From contig NZ_JAPFPW010000020.1 of NCBI RefSeq assembly GCF_026155325.1, positions 1 to 54,582 on the forward strand: 54,582 nt of DNA, given 5' to 3'. Below, piece after piece: positions 26,638 through 34,095 of this stretch. Under the pieces are notes generated by a model that was not told the origin of the DNA, did no database searches, and saw nothing but the letters and a program-made list of their open reading frames with translations. This DNA is from Desulfobotulus pelophilus (GTDB lineage Bacteria > Desulfobacterota > Desulfobacteria > Desulfobacterales > ASO4-4). Each line of letters opens with the position of its first letter. The first letter of the stretch is position 1. The position numbers and the translations under genes are program-made.

Positions 26638-26689
26638 GATTGCTATTTCCTTGCAGCCTGTGTTTTTGGCAAAAAGGGGGGGCCCTTGT

Positions 26690-27058
26690 TTATTCCACGC
26701 CAAGTTGTTTCAGCACATCCTCAATGCTTTTTTTATCCATGAATCCCACATGACGGCCCGCTTCTTTACCCTCTTTATCGAAAAAAATCTGGGTGGGAAT
26801 GCCCCGGATACCGTATTTTCTAGCCTGATCCCTATGTTTCCAGACATCAATAAAAACGATGGCTGCCCTGCCTTCATATTCTTTTTCCAGCTCTTTGAGA
26901 ATGGGAGCCATCATTTTGCAGGGGATACAGCTTTCCGCACCCAGATCAATCATGGTGACCATTCCCTTGACAGGCAGTTCGGGGATGGAGGGGGTTGCCC
27001 ACAGGGCAGGGGCGGAAAAAAGGATAAGAAGAAAAAAAAATGTACCGGTGGATTTCAT
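26690..27058 (-). CDS. Periplasmic thioredoxin-family protein
   Basis: A 122-residue exported thioredoxin. A signal peptide (about residues 1-21, ending LWA) precedes the fold. The active site is CIPC at residues 44-47 (LGAESCIPCKMM), and the cis-proline is in IRGIPTQIFFDKEG. AAGGAAA lies before the ATG, and the start overlaps the upstream MauE/DoxX stop by four bases. It is the likely electron acceptor of the CcdA-type protein downstream. The substrate is unknown. Confidence 0.88.
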   Translation of the reverse strand: MKSTGTFFFLLILFSAPALWATPSIPELPVKGMVTMIDLGAESCIPCKMMAPILKELEKEYEGRAAIVFIDVWKHRDQARKYGIRGIPTQIFFDKEGKEAGRHVGFMDKKSIEDVLKQLGVE

Positions 27059-27507
27059 GGTTGTTTCCTTACAAGATGGACAAGAAGGTAGAAGGAGAGA
27101 AGAAGAAACGATGCGTCACGCAGGAGGTAGAAAAAAGCATCACCCGTAGCTTCCGGATCCGTGGAAAAGCACCCGCAGGAAATATCAAGGCCTCTGTACA
27201 TATTGAAAAGAAGACCAGCCACAAAGCTGATGAGCAGCAGATTGGTGAGCACAACCGCAGCGGGATAGGCCCTCTGGGTCACAAGCAGAATGGCGAGGAT
27301 GACTTCCAGCCAGGGAAGGATCAGGGCCACGGGCTGGATAAGAAATGCCGGGAGGATCTGATAAAGTTCAATTATCTGCGCAAAGCCATGGGGGTTGAAG
27401 ATCTTGGGAATGCCTGCCGCCAGAAAGATGACCGCCATGGCAAGCCTTCCTGCCAGGGCGAGGTGTTCCCATGGGAAGGCCTGCTCCCGGGATGATTCAT
27501 GGGGCAT
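27055..27507 (-). CDS. MauE/DoxX-family membrane redox protein
   Basis: A 150-residue protein with four helices of the MauE/DoxX family: LALAGRLAMAVIFLAAGIPKIFNP at the N-terminus, ELYQILPAFLIQPVALILPWLE in the middle, and a loop DISCGCFSTDP with a CxC motif. MauE proteins take part in disulfide formation of partner proteins; a quinone or thiol redox role fits here. GGGGG lies before the ATG at 27507. It begins two bases after the rhodanese stop and ends inside the thioredoxin start, so all three are coupled. Confidence 0.8.
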   Translation of the reverse strand: MPHESSREQAFPWEHLALAGRLAMAVIFLAAGIPKIFNPHGFAQIIELYQILPAFLIQPVALILPWLEVILAILLVTQRAYPAAVVLTNLLLISFVAGLLFNMYRGLDISCGCFSTDPEATGDAFFYLLRDASFLLLSFYLLVHLVRKQP

Positions 27508-27509
27508 GG

Positions 27510-27989
27510 TCAGTCCCCCTTTTCCGTGGGTAATTGCTTTTGCTGCCAGAGTCCCCACCCGTTGATGAGAACCCGGACATTTTCATAGCCCAATTCCCGT
27601 AAACGTTCTGCCACGACGTGGCTCAGGTCACATACCGCACCGTCACAATAGACCACAAGGGGTTGTTCTGGGGGAACCCGTTCGAAAAAATGTGGTATGA
27701 AGGCATCAAAATCATCATGGGGAAGGAAAACAGCTCCCTGAATGCGGCCCTTGTTATATTCCATTTGACTGCGTGCGTCTACGAAGAGGGTGTTTTTTTT
27801 CTGAAAAAGGACGAGGGCTTCATCCGGAGGTATGATTTCTCCGGAAGCCTCGCGGACTTCATGCGGGCTCAGGGAAAGGGGCAGGCCATTCTGACGGATC
27901 GCATTGCTTCCCAGCCCCAGAAGAATGGAAACAATGAGTATCAGCGGCATTTGCCAGAGGCAGTTTTTGGCAATGGCGACAGGGTGCAT
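27510..27989 (-). CDS. Membrane-anchored rhodanese-like protein
   Basis: A 159-residue protein with an N-terminal membrane helix (about residues 11-31) followed by a rhodanese domain: TLFVDARSQMEYNKGRIQGAVFLP, then YCDGAVCDLSHVVAERLRELGY with the catalytic loop cysteine at 115 and a second cysteine at 120. The domain probably faces the periplasm. It may handle sulfane sulfur or thiol transfer for the neighbouring redox proteins. AAAGGA precedes the ATG at 27989. Confidence 0.82.
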   Translation of the reverse strand: MHPVAIAKNCLWQMPLILIVSILLGLGSNAIRQNGLPLSLSPHEVREASGEIIPPDEALVLFQKKNTLFVDARSQMEYNKGRIQGAVFLPHDDFDAFIPHFFERVPPEQPLVVYCDGAVCDLSHVVAERLRELGYENVRVLINGWGLWQQKQLPTEKGD

Positions 27990-28087
27990 GCGATCCTTTG
28001 CTCGGAGTTGTATTGTGAGCGTCTGTGTCGGAAGAGGGGTAGAGGAGCAGGCAAGGAAACCCTGCATAGGGATTCCCTGCCCCTGTT

Positions 28088-28318
28088 TTATTGGAGCCAG
28101 CCCAGTACGTCTTCTTTTTTAGGTACCTTGCCAACCATTTTTACATCTCCGTCAATGATAACGGCGGGGGTTCCGAAAACGCCATATCCTGCAATTTTGA
28201 GGAGATCGGATACCTTTTCAATGGAAGCGTTAATGCCTGCTTCGGCTACGGCTTCCCTCACCACTTTTTCCGCCTGACCACATTTGGCACAGCCCGGTCC
28301 GAGAATTTTGATTTCCAC
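28088..28318 (-). CDS. TM0996/MTH895-family glutaredoxin-like protein
   Basis: A 76-residue minimal thioredoxin fold. It starts MEIKILGPGCAKCGQAEK with the redox motif CAKC at residues 10-13, and has the cis-proline in VFGTPAVIIDGDV. This family is frequent in arsenic operons beside ArsP-type permeases. The start is a GTG at 28318 preceded by AAGGAG. It is cytoplasmic, having no signal. A hairpin lies between it and the upstream permease gene. Confidence 0.85.
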   Translation of the reverse strand: MEIKILGPGCAKCGQAEKVVREAVAEAGINASIEKVSDLLKIAGYGVFGTPAVIIDGDVKMVGKVPKKEDVLGWLQ

Positions 28319-28396
28319 GATTGTTCTCCTTTATACTGTCTGTAGGTTCCGTTGCCATACGGCTTGTATTCAGTGAACTTTTTTAAAAAGGTACGC

Positions 28397-28443
28397 AGGA
28401 CTTTTGACCGGAATTCACATTCCAAAGCAAGAGTCCTTTTTTT
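28397..28443. terminator. Bidirectional hairpin between permease and glutaredoxin-like genes
   Basis: AGGACTTTTG (28397-28406) pairs with CAAGAGTCCT (28428-28437), with an inner GGAAT/ATTCC stem, and is followed by T on the plus strand. On the minus strand it lies 40 bases after the permease stop and may attenuate the downstream redox genes. Confidence 0.55.
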
Positions 28444-28478
28444 ACAGGCTTGATTTTCGGCTGGAGAACCGGATCAGC

Positions 28479-29651
28479 CTATGCGAAAAAACTGCCATAG
28501 AACATGCCTGCCGCTGTGGACATGACAATGACCAGCAGGCTGAAAACCGCTGTTTTTTTCACTCCCAGCACACCGGAAACCACCAGCATATTGGGAAGGG
28601 AGATGGCAGGACCCGCCAGAAGAAGGGCCAGAGCCGGACCTTTTCCCATGCCTGAGCCCATGAGGCCCTGCAGAATGGGGATTTCCGTCAGGGTGGCAAA
28701 ATACATCAGGCCACCGGCAAGGGCTGCAAAAAGGTTGGCCCCAAAGGAGTTGCCCCCCACAAGTCCTGCGATCCATGATTCGGGTATCAGGGCGGGATGG
28801 CCGGGACGACCGAGGAAAAAGCCAGCAGCCAGTACACCAATGGCAAGAAGGGGGGCAATGAGTTTCACATAGTCCCAGGTGGACGCCACCCATGCTTTTC
28901 TTTCTTCCTGAATAAACCAGGCCTTGAGCATCCATGCTAGAATCCCCAGCAGGCCAATAACAAGGTACCATTTGATGCTGAATAAAAGGGCAAAAACACC
29001 AGCGCTTCCCGCCGCAGGCGGTGCGAGGGTGGCAGACAGAAGAATCAGTACCATGACCAGCATGAAACCGCCATCCTGCCAGAGACGGCGGCCCGTATCC
29101 TCTTCATCGGGAAGGTGGAGCTGGCCTGCGGTGCGGGCGGCATCGTCCTTTCTGAAAATAAAAGCCATCAGGAGGCCTATGATAAGGGCAAAGAGGATGG
29201 CACCGATGGCCCGTGCAAGGCCCATCTGCCAGCCCAGCACCCGTGCTGTGAGCACAATGGCCAGCACATTGATGGCAGGGCCGGAGTAGAGAAAGGCTGT
29301 TGCAGGTCCAATGCCTGCCCCGCGGGTATAGATGCCGGCAAAAAGAGGCAGGACCGTGCAGGAGCATACGGCAAGGATGGAGCCGGACACGGAGGCCACG
29401 GAATAGGCAAGGATTTTTTTAGCCTGGGCGCCGAAATATTTGAGCACCGCTGCCTGGGATACAAAGACAGAGATGCCTCCGGCTATGAAAAAGGCGGGGA
29501 TCAGGCAGGTGAGTACATGCTCTCTTGCGTAATCCTGCAGCATGAGAAAGGCTTCCAGGCCGGATCTGCGCATGACTTCATGGTCCCATGGAATGAAATA
29601 TGCGGCAATAAAAAGCCCGATGATCCATAAAAGTTTGCTTCTTTCCTGCAT
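28479..29651 (-). CDS. arsP: ArsP-type permease (DUF318/PF03773)
   Basis: A 390-residue inner-membrane permease with about ten helices. The family signature SGSILAVCSCTVLPLFAGIYTRGAGIGPATAFLYSGPAINV is present in the first half, and GLMGSGMGKGPALALLLAGPAISLPNM in the second. ArsP proteins export trivalent organoarsenicals; other members of this family have unknown cargo. The CSC motif lies within a helix, as in the family. AAAGGAG precedes the ATG. An arsR gene lies 117 bases upstream on the same strand. With arsM present elsewhere in the window, export of methylated arsenic is a reasonable inference. Confidence 0.82.
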   Translation of the reverse strand: MQERSKLLWIIGLFIAAYFIPWDHEVMRRSGLEAFLMLQDYAREHVLTCLIPAFFIAGGISVFVSQAAVLKYFGAQAKKILAYSVASVSGSILAVCSCTVLPLFAGIYTRGAGIGPATAFLYSGPAINVLAIVLTARVLGWQMGLARAIGAILFALIIGLLMAFIFRKDDAARTAGQLHLPDEEDTGRRLWQDGGFMLVMVLILLSATLAPPAAGSAGVFALLFSIKWYLVIGLLGILAWMLKAWFIQEERKAWVASTWDYVKLIAPLLAIGVLAAGFFLGRPGHPALIPESWIAGLVGGNSFGANLFAALAGGLMYFATLTEIPILQGLMGSGMGKGPALALLLAGPAISLPNMLVVSGVLGVKKTAVFSLLVIVMSTAAGMFYGSFFA

Positions 29652-29768
29652 GGTTTTCTCCTTTGTAACGGATGGAAGATGCTGTCCGTCATCTGGCGGG
29701 CAGGTGATTTTTGTAAAGGTATCTGGCCTGATGCTGGTGCGTGGCCGTGTTCATGTGCGGTAAGGCCC

Positions 29769-30134
29769 TCAGGATGCTGCCCGGTCAGGTACAGATTTGC
29801 GGATACGATCTCTGTGAATTTCCGGGAGGAGAGTTCGCATTTCTGTAACAGCGTCATCGTCTTCCAGCCAGTTTTTTATTTTGGCAAGCATGTCTGCGGC
29901 ATAGGGATTATCCGTTTCCTTGTCTAGGGCATAGTTCACCCACGGGCCTTCCTTTTTCCAATGGACAAGCCCTGCTTCTTCCAGAATTTTTAAATGCTTG
30001 CTTACCGTAGACTGGGCAAGCCCCATGACTTCCTGCAGTTCACAGACACAGAGTTTGCGATTTTCAAGGGCTTTCAGAATTTTCAGTCTTCCGGGATCGG
30101 AAAGAGCTTTCATGACTTTGATCAGATGTTTCAT
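29769..30134 (-). CDS. arsR: ArsR-family repressor (ArsP/redox branch)
   Basis: A 121-residue winged-helix regulator: MKALSDPGRLKILKALENRKLCVCELQEVMGLAQSTVSKHLKILEEAGLV, with the ELCVCDL-like metal site KLCVCEL at the start of the DNA-binding helices. It probably represses the downstream arsP and redox genes and is released by As(III). GGAGG lies just before the ATG at 30134. The 22-bp dyad upstream is a probable autoregulatory operator. It differs from the operator shared by arsM and the second arsR, so the two ArsR proteins probably read different sites. Confidence 0.88.
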   Translation of the reverse strand: MKHLIKVMKALSDPGRLKILKALENRKLCVCELQEVMGLAQSTVSKHLKILEEAGLVHWKKEGPWVNYALDKETDNPYAADMLAKIKNWLEDDDAVTEMRTLLPEIHRDRIRKSVPDRAAS

Positions 30135-30146
30135 TTTTATATCCTC

Positions 30147-30168
30147 CATATCGACATATGTGAATATG
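30147..30168 (-). promoter_or_regulatory. Dyad operator of leftward arsR
   Basis: CATAT-N3-CATATG-N3-ATATG forms a symmetric 22-bp element directly upstream of the ribosome site of the leftward arsR. The position and A/T-rich dyad fit an ArsR-family operator. Confidence 0.55.
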
Positions 30169-30342
30169 CGCTTCTGTTCTAGGCGTGTCAAGATGAAATG
30201 TTTATCCGTTTGGTCCGGGTGTAAGGCCAGCCCAGCAAAATCATCTGATGGCTATGTGTCTTCCCTGCAGAAAGGGTGTTCTTGCAGGTGGATGTGTCCG
30301 TATTCGGAAAAATATTATAATCAGAAAACAAGTTAAAAAAGC

Positions 30343-30388
30343 TTGAAAAATGGAACAGGGTTGCTATGCTTAGTTTGTTGGCTAAATG
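30343..30388 (+). promoter_or_regulatory. Promoter and ArsR-type operator of arsR-arsC
   Basis: TTGAAA (30343-30348) and TATGCT (30365-30370) are 16 bases apart. From 30368 the sequence GCTTAGTTTGTTGGCTAAA matches the arsM operator in all but two bases, with half sites TTAG and CTAA. The operator overlaps the -10 box and start region. Confidence 0.75.
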
Positions 30389-30406
30389 TTAAAGAGCGGA
30401 GGGAAT

Positions 30407-30763
30407 ATGGAAAAGCTGCTGGCCATTACCAAGGCCCTTTCCGATGCCAATCGGCTTCGGGTTCTCATGGCCCTGACGGAAAGGCCCCATCTCTGTGCCT
30501 GCCACCTGACGGAAATGCTTGGGGTGACAGGTGCTACGGTATCCCGTCATATGGGTCTGCTCCGTCAGGCTGGTCTTGTGAAGGCCAGGAAGTGTGGAAA
30601 GTGGACGCATTACACCCTTTGCACCGGCAATGTGCAGATCGACACCCTCCTTTCATGGGTGCAGTTGCATATGCCGGAAAATGAGGTGATTCGTGCAGAT
30701 CGGGAATTTATCCGGAGCTGTGTTCTGGAAAAAATGGAATGTGAAGAAGGGTGTTGTGGGTAG
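30407..30763 (+). CDS. arsR: ArsR-family repressor (arsC/acr3 branch)
   Basis: A 118-residue winged-helix regulator: ITKALSDANRLRVLMALTERPHLCACHLTEMLGVTGATVSRHMGLLRQAGLV, with a CAC metal site in HLCACHL and an extra C-terminal CEEGCCG that may bind metal. GGAGGG precedes the ATG at 30407. Its own promoter carries the operator also found before arsM, so it is the best candidate for the regulator of both. arsC follows 82 bases downstream. Confidence 0.9.
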   Translation: MEKLLAITKALSDANRLRVLMALTERPHLCACHLTEMLGVTGATVSRHMGLLRQAGLVKARKCGKWTHYTLCTGNVQIDTLLSWVQLHMPENEVIRADREFIRSCVLEKMECEEGCCG

Positions 30764-30845
30764 TCTTGGCTACTACCTTATCTGCCCTGATGAAGGTCAA
30801 AAAAATCTTCCCAAAAAGGGAGAAGAGCCGGAAGGAGGCAAGAAG

Positions 30846-31280
30846 ATGACAGAAAAAAAGAAATTGCTCTTTCTTTGCACGGGAAATTCCTGCCGCAGCC
30901 AGATGGCCGAAGGCTGGGCCAGGCATTTGAAGGGAGATGTGCTGGAGGTTTATTCGGCGGGTATGGAGACCCACGGGCTCAATACCAATGCCGTTGAGGT
31001 GATGGCGGAGGCGGGAGTGGATATTTCCGGACACAGGTCCAAGCTTCTGGAGGATCTTAAGGATGTGGATCTGGATTATGTGGTGACCGTATGCAGCCAT
31101 GCGAATGAAACCTGCCCCTATTTTCCGGGTAAAGCCAGGGTTGTGCATGTGGGCTTTGATGACCCTCCAAAACTGGCTGCCGGTATGGATGATCCCGAGG
31201 AAAAACGGAACTGTTACCGCAGGGTGCGGGATGAGATCCGGGCCTTTGTGGAAACCCTGCCAGCGAGCCTTGGGGCTTGA
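30846..31280 (+). CDS. arsC: Arsenate reductase, thioredoxin-dependent (low-molecular-weight phosphatase type)
   Basis: A 144-residue enzyme that reduces arsenate to arsenite. The phosphatase loop CTGNSCR gives Cys11 and Arg17. The two further redox cysteines of the thioredoxin-coupled class are Cys83 and Cys90 in VTVCSHANETCPYFPG, matching Cys10/82/89 of the Staphylococcus enzyme. DDPPKLAAGMDDPEEKR carries the family's aspartate segment. GGAAGGAGG lies before the ATG. The arsenite formed can be exported by the Acr3 encoded downstream or methylated by ArsM. Confidence 0.93.
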   Translation: MTEKKKLLFLCTGNSCRSQMAEGWARHLKGDVLEVYSAGMETHGLNTNAVEVMAEAGVDISGHRSKLLEDLKDVDLDYVVTVCSHANETCPYFPGKARVVHVGFDDPPKLAAGMDDPEEKRNCYRRVRDEIRAFVETLPASLGA

Positions 31281-31735
31281 GAAGAATTGTATCAGAACAA
31301 ATAAGATATGGTAACGGTTCAGCATAGTTTTTAAGGGATCCTATCGGTCAGGCAGATGCACAGGCAGCCAGACCATTTGCTCGCGGCGCAATTGTATTGT
31401 TAGAGCTTTTGGCCGGTGTGGAACCAACGAAAAATTTTTGGCACTCAAGACTGAAAATTTTATAAGAGGCTTTGGGTGTCTGCTTTGGGTGTCTGCTTTG
31501 GGTGTCTGCTTTGAGTGCCTGAAACCTGAAACGATTGCACTGACACTTGCAAACAGTCAGGATGCCTTGCAATGGTACGGATCTGCTGAATTATATGGTG
31601 TTGGAATTTTTGAATAAAAACGACTGTACCATCCCATATTATGCAAGAAATCCGTTTTTTGATAATGGAAAAGCACCTCTACAGGCTTCTTTCGAGGTTC
31701 TGTGATGCGTAAAAGGTTAGAGGAGAGTAGAAAAC
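31281..31735. other. Intergenic region with repeats, between arsC and AhpD-like gene
   Basis: About 455 bases without a supported gene. It holds a 13-bp tandem repeat (31471-31522) framed by the inverted repeat GGCACTCAA...TTGAGTGCC. The unit length is not a multiple of three and no continuous frame fits, so it is not coding. Confidence 0.5.
31439..31522. repeat. Inverted-repeat element containing four 13-bp tandem units
   Basis: GGCACTCAA near 31439 and TTGAGTGCC near 31511-31519 are inverted. Between them, TTTGGGTGTCTGC repeats three times exactly (31471-31509), and a fourth diverged copy runs into the right arm. A related element with the ends GGCACTCA and TGAGTGC lies at about 32023-32083, on the other side of the AhpD-like gene. 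Confidence 0.6.
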
Positions 31736-32011
31736 ATGGATGAAAGAACGAAAATTCTGATAGGAATTGGATCTTCCGTGGCCACAAGCTGTCAGCCCTG
31801 CCTTACACACCATGTGGACAGGGCGGATGAACTGGGAATTGAAGATGCGGATATTATTGAAGCCATTCATGTGGGAACCCAGGTCAAGCAGGGCGGCATG
31901 AAGGCCATGCAGCAGTTTGTGGAAAGGGTTGCTGGGAAAAGGCTGGAAGCGGTTTCTGTTCAGGGAGAGAATAGTGCGGAAAGCTGCTCCTGCGGTGGGA
32001 GCTGCTGCTGA
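31736..32011 (+). CDS. AhpD-like carboxymuconolactone decarboxylase-family protein
   Basis: A 91-residue protein of the CMD/AhpD fold. The active site is CQPCLTHH at residues 19-26, the CxxCxxxH pattern of AhpD-type peroxidase partners, followed by DIIEAIHVGTQVKQGGMKAM. It ends in an unusual CSCGGSCC tail that could bind a soft metal or arsenite. GAGGAGAG precedes the ATG. It sits between arsC and acr3, so a thiol-redox or arsenic-binding role is inferred. Such proteins occur in other arsenic operons, but their chemistry is not known to me. Confidence 0.8.
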   Translation: MDERTKILIGIGSSVATSCQPCLTHHVDRADELGIEDADIIEAIHVGTQVKQGGMKAMQQFVERVAGKRLEAVSVQGENSAESCSCGGSCC

Positions 32012-32022
32012 TTTGACTGATA

Positions 32023-32083
32023 TATATCCGGCACTCAGGTTGTAAATTCAAGCTTGTTGCTACTAAGTGACTTTTGGGCTTGA
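32023..32083. repeat. Second GGCACTCA...TGAGTGC inverted element
   Basis: GGCACTCAGG at 32024 and CTTGAGTGCTGG near 32073-32084 are inverted ends resembling those of the element at 31439-31519, but the interior is different and shorter. It lies between the AhpD-like gene and acr3. Confidence 0.45.
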
Positions 32084-32175
32084 GTGCTGGAAAACAAAAA
32101 ATCTTTGTGCCTTAGTATCTAACTATATTGAGAAGTATATGGTATTGGTGAGTTTTTATAAAAAAGGAGAAGCCC

Positions 32176-33243
32176 ATGACAGCTAAAGACAGCAGACCGC
32201 TGGGTTTTTTTGAAAGATATCTTACTATTTGGGTGGCCCTGTGCATGGTGGCAGGTATCCTGATTGGTTTTCTTTTTCCGGGAATGGCCAAGGTTATCCA
32301 TGCCATGTCCATAGAGCAGGTGAACCTTCCCATAGGGCTTCTGCTCTTTCTGATGATTTATCCCATCATGATGCAGATTGATTTTCCCCAGGTTGCCAAA
32401 GCCTTCAAAACCCCGCGTCCTGTACTGACAACCCTTGTGATCAACTGGGGAGTCAAACCCTTTACCATGACGTTTTTTGCCTGGATCTTCATGTTTTTCA
32501 TCTGGGCCCCTTTTATACCAGCCGATATGGCCAGTGAATATTTTGCCGGCATGGTACTCTTAGGTATTGCGCCCTGTACGGCCATGGTTTTTGTATGGAG
32601 CTATCTGTCCAGGGCCAATATGGGTCTGACCCTTGTCATGGTTGCCATTAACTCCCTTACCATGCTGGTTCTTTATGCCCCTCTGGGAAGCGTTCTGCTT
32701 GGCGTGGCTCTGCCCATTCCCTTTATCACACTGAGTCTCACTGTTGGTTTTTATGTGGGTGTCCCCCTTGTGGCAGGCTGGCTTTCCAGGCGTTATCTGA
32801 TTCATAAAAAAGGGAAAGACTGGTTTGATACGGTGTATGTGGCCAAATGGGGAAAGGTTTCCATTCTTGCTCTGTTGGCCACCCTGGTTTCTCTGTTCAT
32901 TCTGCAGGGAGATGTTATTCTGCGGTCTCCCCTTGTGATTGTGATGATTGCCATTCCCCTTATCATTCAGACCTTTGTTATTTTTGGCCTTGGTTATGTG
33001 GTCTGTCGTTTTCTGGGGATTTCCTATGAAGACGCAGCTCCCACTTCCATGATCGGTGCCTCCAATCACTTTGAGGTGGCCATTGCCGTGGCCATAACCA
33101 TGTTTGGTGTTACCTCCGGTGCTGCTCTGGCTGCCGTTGTGGGGCTTTTAATTGAAGTGCCCATCATGCTGGCTCTGGTGCGTTTTTGCCTCAGAACAAA
33201 GGCTTTTTTTCCATCTGAACCTGAAAAAGCTCCCCTTGCCTGA
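32176..33243 (+). CDS. acr3: Arsenite efflux permease Acr3
   Basis: A 355-residue inner-membrane exporter with ten predicted helices. Acr3 landmarks: LMIYPIMMQIDF, LGIAPCTAMVFVWSYLSRAN with the essential Cys134 in helix 4, and NHFEVAIAVAITMFG and GLLIEVPIMLALV with the conserved glutamates of helix 9-10. AAAAAGGAG precedes the ATG. It exports the arsenite formed by ArsC. A clear terminator follows, so it closes the rightward arsenic operon. Confidence 0.95.
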   Translation: MTAKDSRPLGFFERYLTIWVALCMVAGILIGFLFPGMAKVIHAMSIEQVNLPIGLLLFLMIYPIMMQIDFPQVAKAFKTPRPVLTTLVINWGVKPFTMTFFAWIFMFFIWAPFIPADMASEYFAGMVLLGIAPCTAMVFVWSYLSRANMGLTLVMVAINSLTMLVLYAPLGSVLLGVALPIPFITLSLTVGFYVGVPLVAGWLSRRYLIHKKGKDWFDTVYVAKWGKVSILALLATLVSLFILQGDVILRSPLVIVMIAIPLIIQTFVIFGLGYVVCRFLGISYEDAAPTSMIGASNHFEVAIAVAITMFGVTSGAALAAVVGLLIEVPIMLALVRFCLRTKAFFPSEPEKAPLA

Positions 33244-33600
33244 TGCTGTTCAGGGGTAATCTTTCTTTCCTTGGAGAGGCGGGCTCCCCATTTCGGGCCG
33301 TCGTTTCCGTGAAGGCCCCAGTGCATTGAATTCTGAAAGTTGTGTTTGCGGTATGAGGGTGAGAGGGGAATCTCCCATGGTGACATATACTTTTATCGTG
33401 GCCACGATGGGATAAGAAAATGATAAAAATGTGGGCACCGGCGCAGGGGACGTGTGCTGAACAGCTAGCCGGGGGTGCGGAGAAAAACTCTGCACCCTTT
33501 TTCATGCAGACCTTTACGGAAGGCTGGTGTTTCTTTACTGTACCCGGGGATGTGCCCGAAAGAAAAAATGAAATGAACCGTGAATTGATGGAGGCATTGT
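33244..33600. other. Intergenic region with acr3 terminator
   Basis: About 357 bases with no supported gene. It contains the terminator at 33473-33502 and presumably the promoter of the secreted thioredoxin-fold gene, for which I see no convincing boxes. Confidence 0.45.
33473..33502 (+). terminator. Terminator after acr3
   Basis: GGGTGCGGAG (33473-33482) pairs with CTCTGCACCC (33488-33497) across a loop of five A, with one G-U pair, followed by T5. It lies 230 bases after acr3 and 100 bases before the next gene. Confidence 0.75.
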
Positions 33601-34008
33601 ATGCCGTTGTTTCGTATGATGATGGTTTGTTTTTTACTGCTTTGGAGTGTCTCTGCTGCTTTGGCTGAGGGCATTGCCTGGGTGCCACAGGATAAAGCCG
33701 TGGAAAGGGCTGTAGAGGAAGGGAAACATGTATATTACTATTTTTACACGCCTTCCTGCCCATCATGTCAGATCATGGGAAACCATACCCTGGAGGATCC
33801 GGGGGTGGTAAGCCTTCTCAATGGGTATTTTGTCAGTACCAAAATGCATGCTTCGTTTAACAGGGAGCTGGCCGGAAGCTTGGGGGTCATGGTTGTGCCT
33901 ACCCACATCTTTTTTTCAGCAGATGGAGACGAGCTTTTTCGCCAATCAGGTTATCTGCCGCCGGATGAGTTTATGCAAGTGCTGAAAAATCTGAATTCAG
34001 AAAAGTGA
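33601..34008 (+). CDS. Secreted thioredoxin-fold protein
   Basis: A 135-residue exported protein. The signal peptide runs to about residue 22 (ending ALA-EG). The fold has the redox motif CPSC at residues 53-56 (FYTPSCPSCQIMG), followed by DPGVVSLLNGYFVSTKMHA, which recalls the thioredoxin_7/SoxW-like group that reduces or senses thiols, and the cis-proline in VVPTHIFFSADG. GGAGG lies six bases before the ATG. It is followed after a hairpin by a VKOR-thioredoxin gene, so the two probably act together in the periplasm. Confidence 0.85.
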   Translation: MPLFRMMMVCFLLLWSVSAALAEGIAWVPQDKAVERAVEEGKHVYYYFYTPSCPSCQIMGNHTLEDPGVVSLLNGYFVSTKMHASFNRELAGSLGVMVVPTHIFFSADGDELFRQSGYLPPDEFMQVLKNLNSEK

Positions 34009-34025
34009 GTGGGGGTATATTGGTA

Positions 34026-34060
34026 AGGTCCACAATGGGATGGCCGCTGAGCGTGGACCT
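34026..34060 (+). other. Hairpin between secreted thioredoxin and VKOR genes
   Basis: AGGTCCAC (34026-34033) pairs perfectly with GTGGACCT (34053-34060). No T run follows, so it is more likely an mRNA-stabilising or attenuating stem than a full terminator. Confidence 0.5.
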
Positions 34061-34095
34061 GAAGACTTTCTGAAATCAGGAACAGGGGTTGGATA

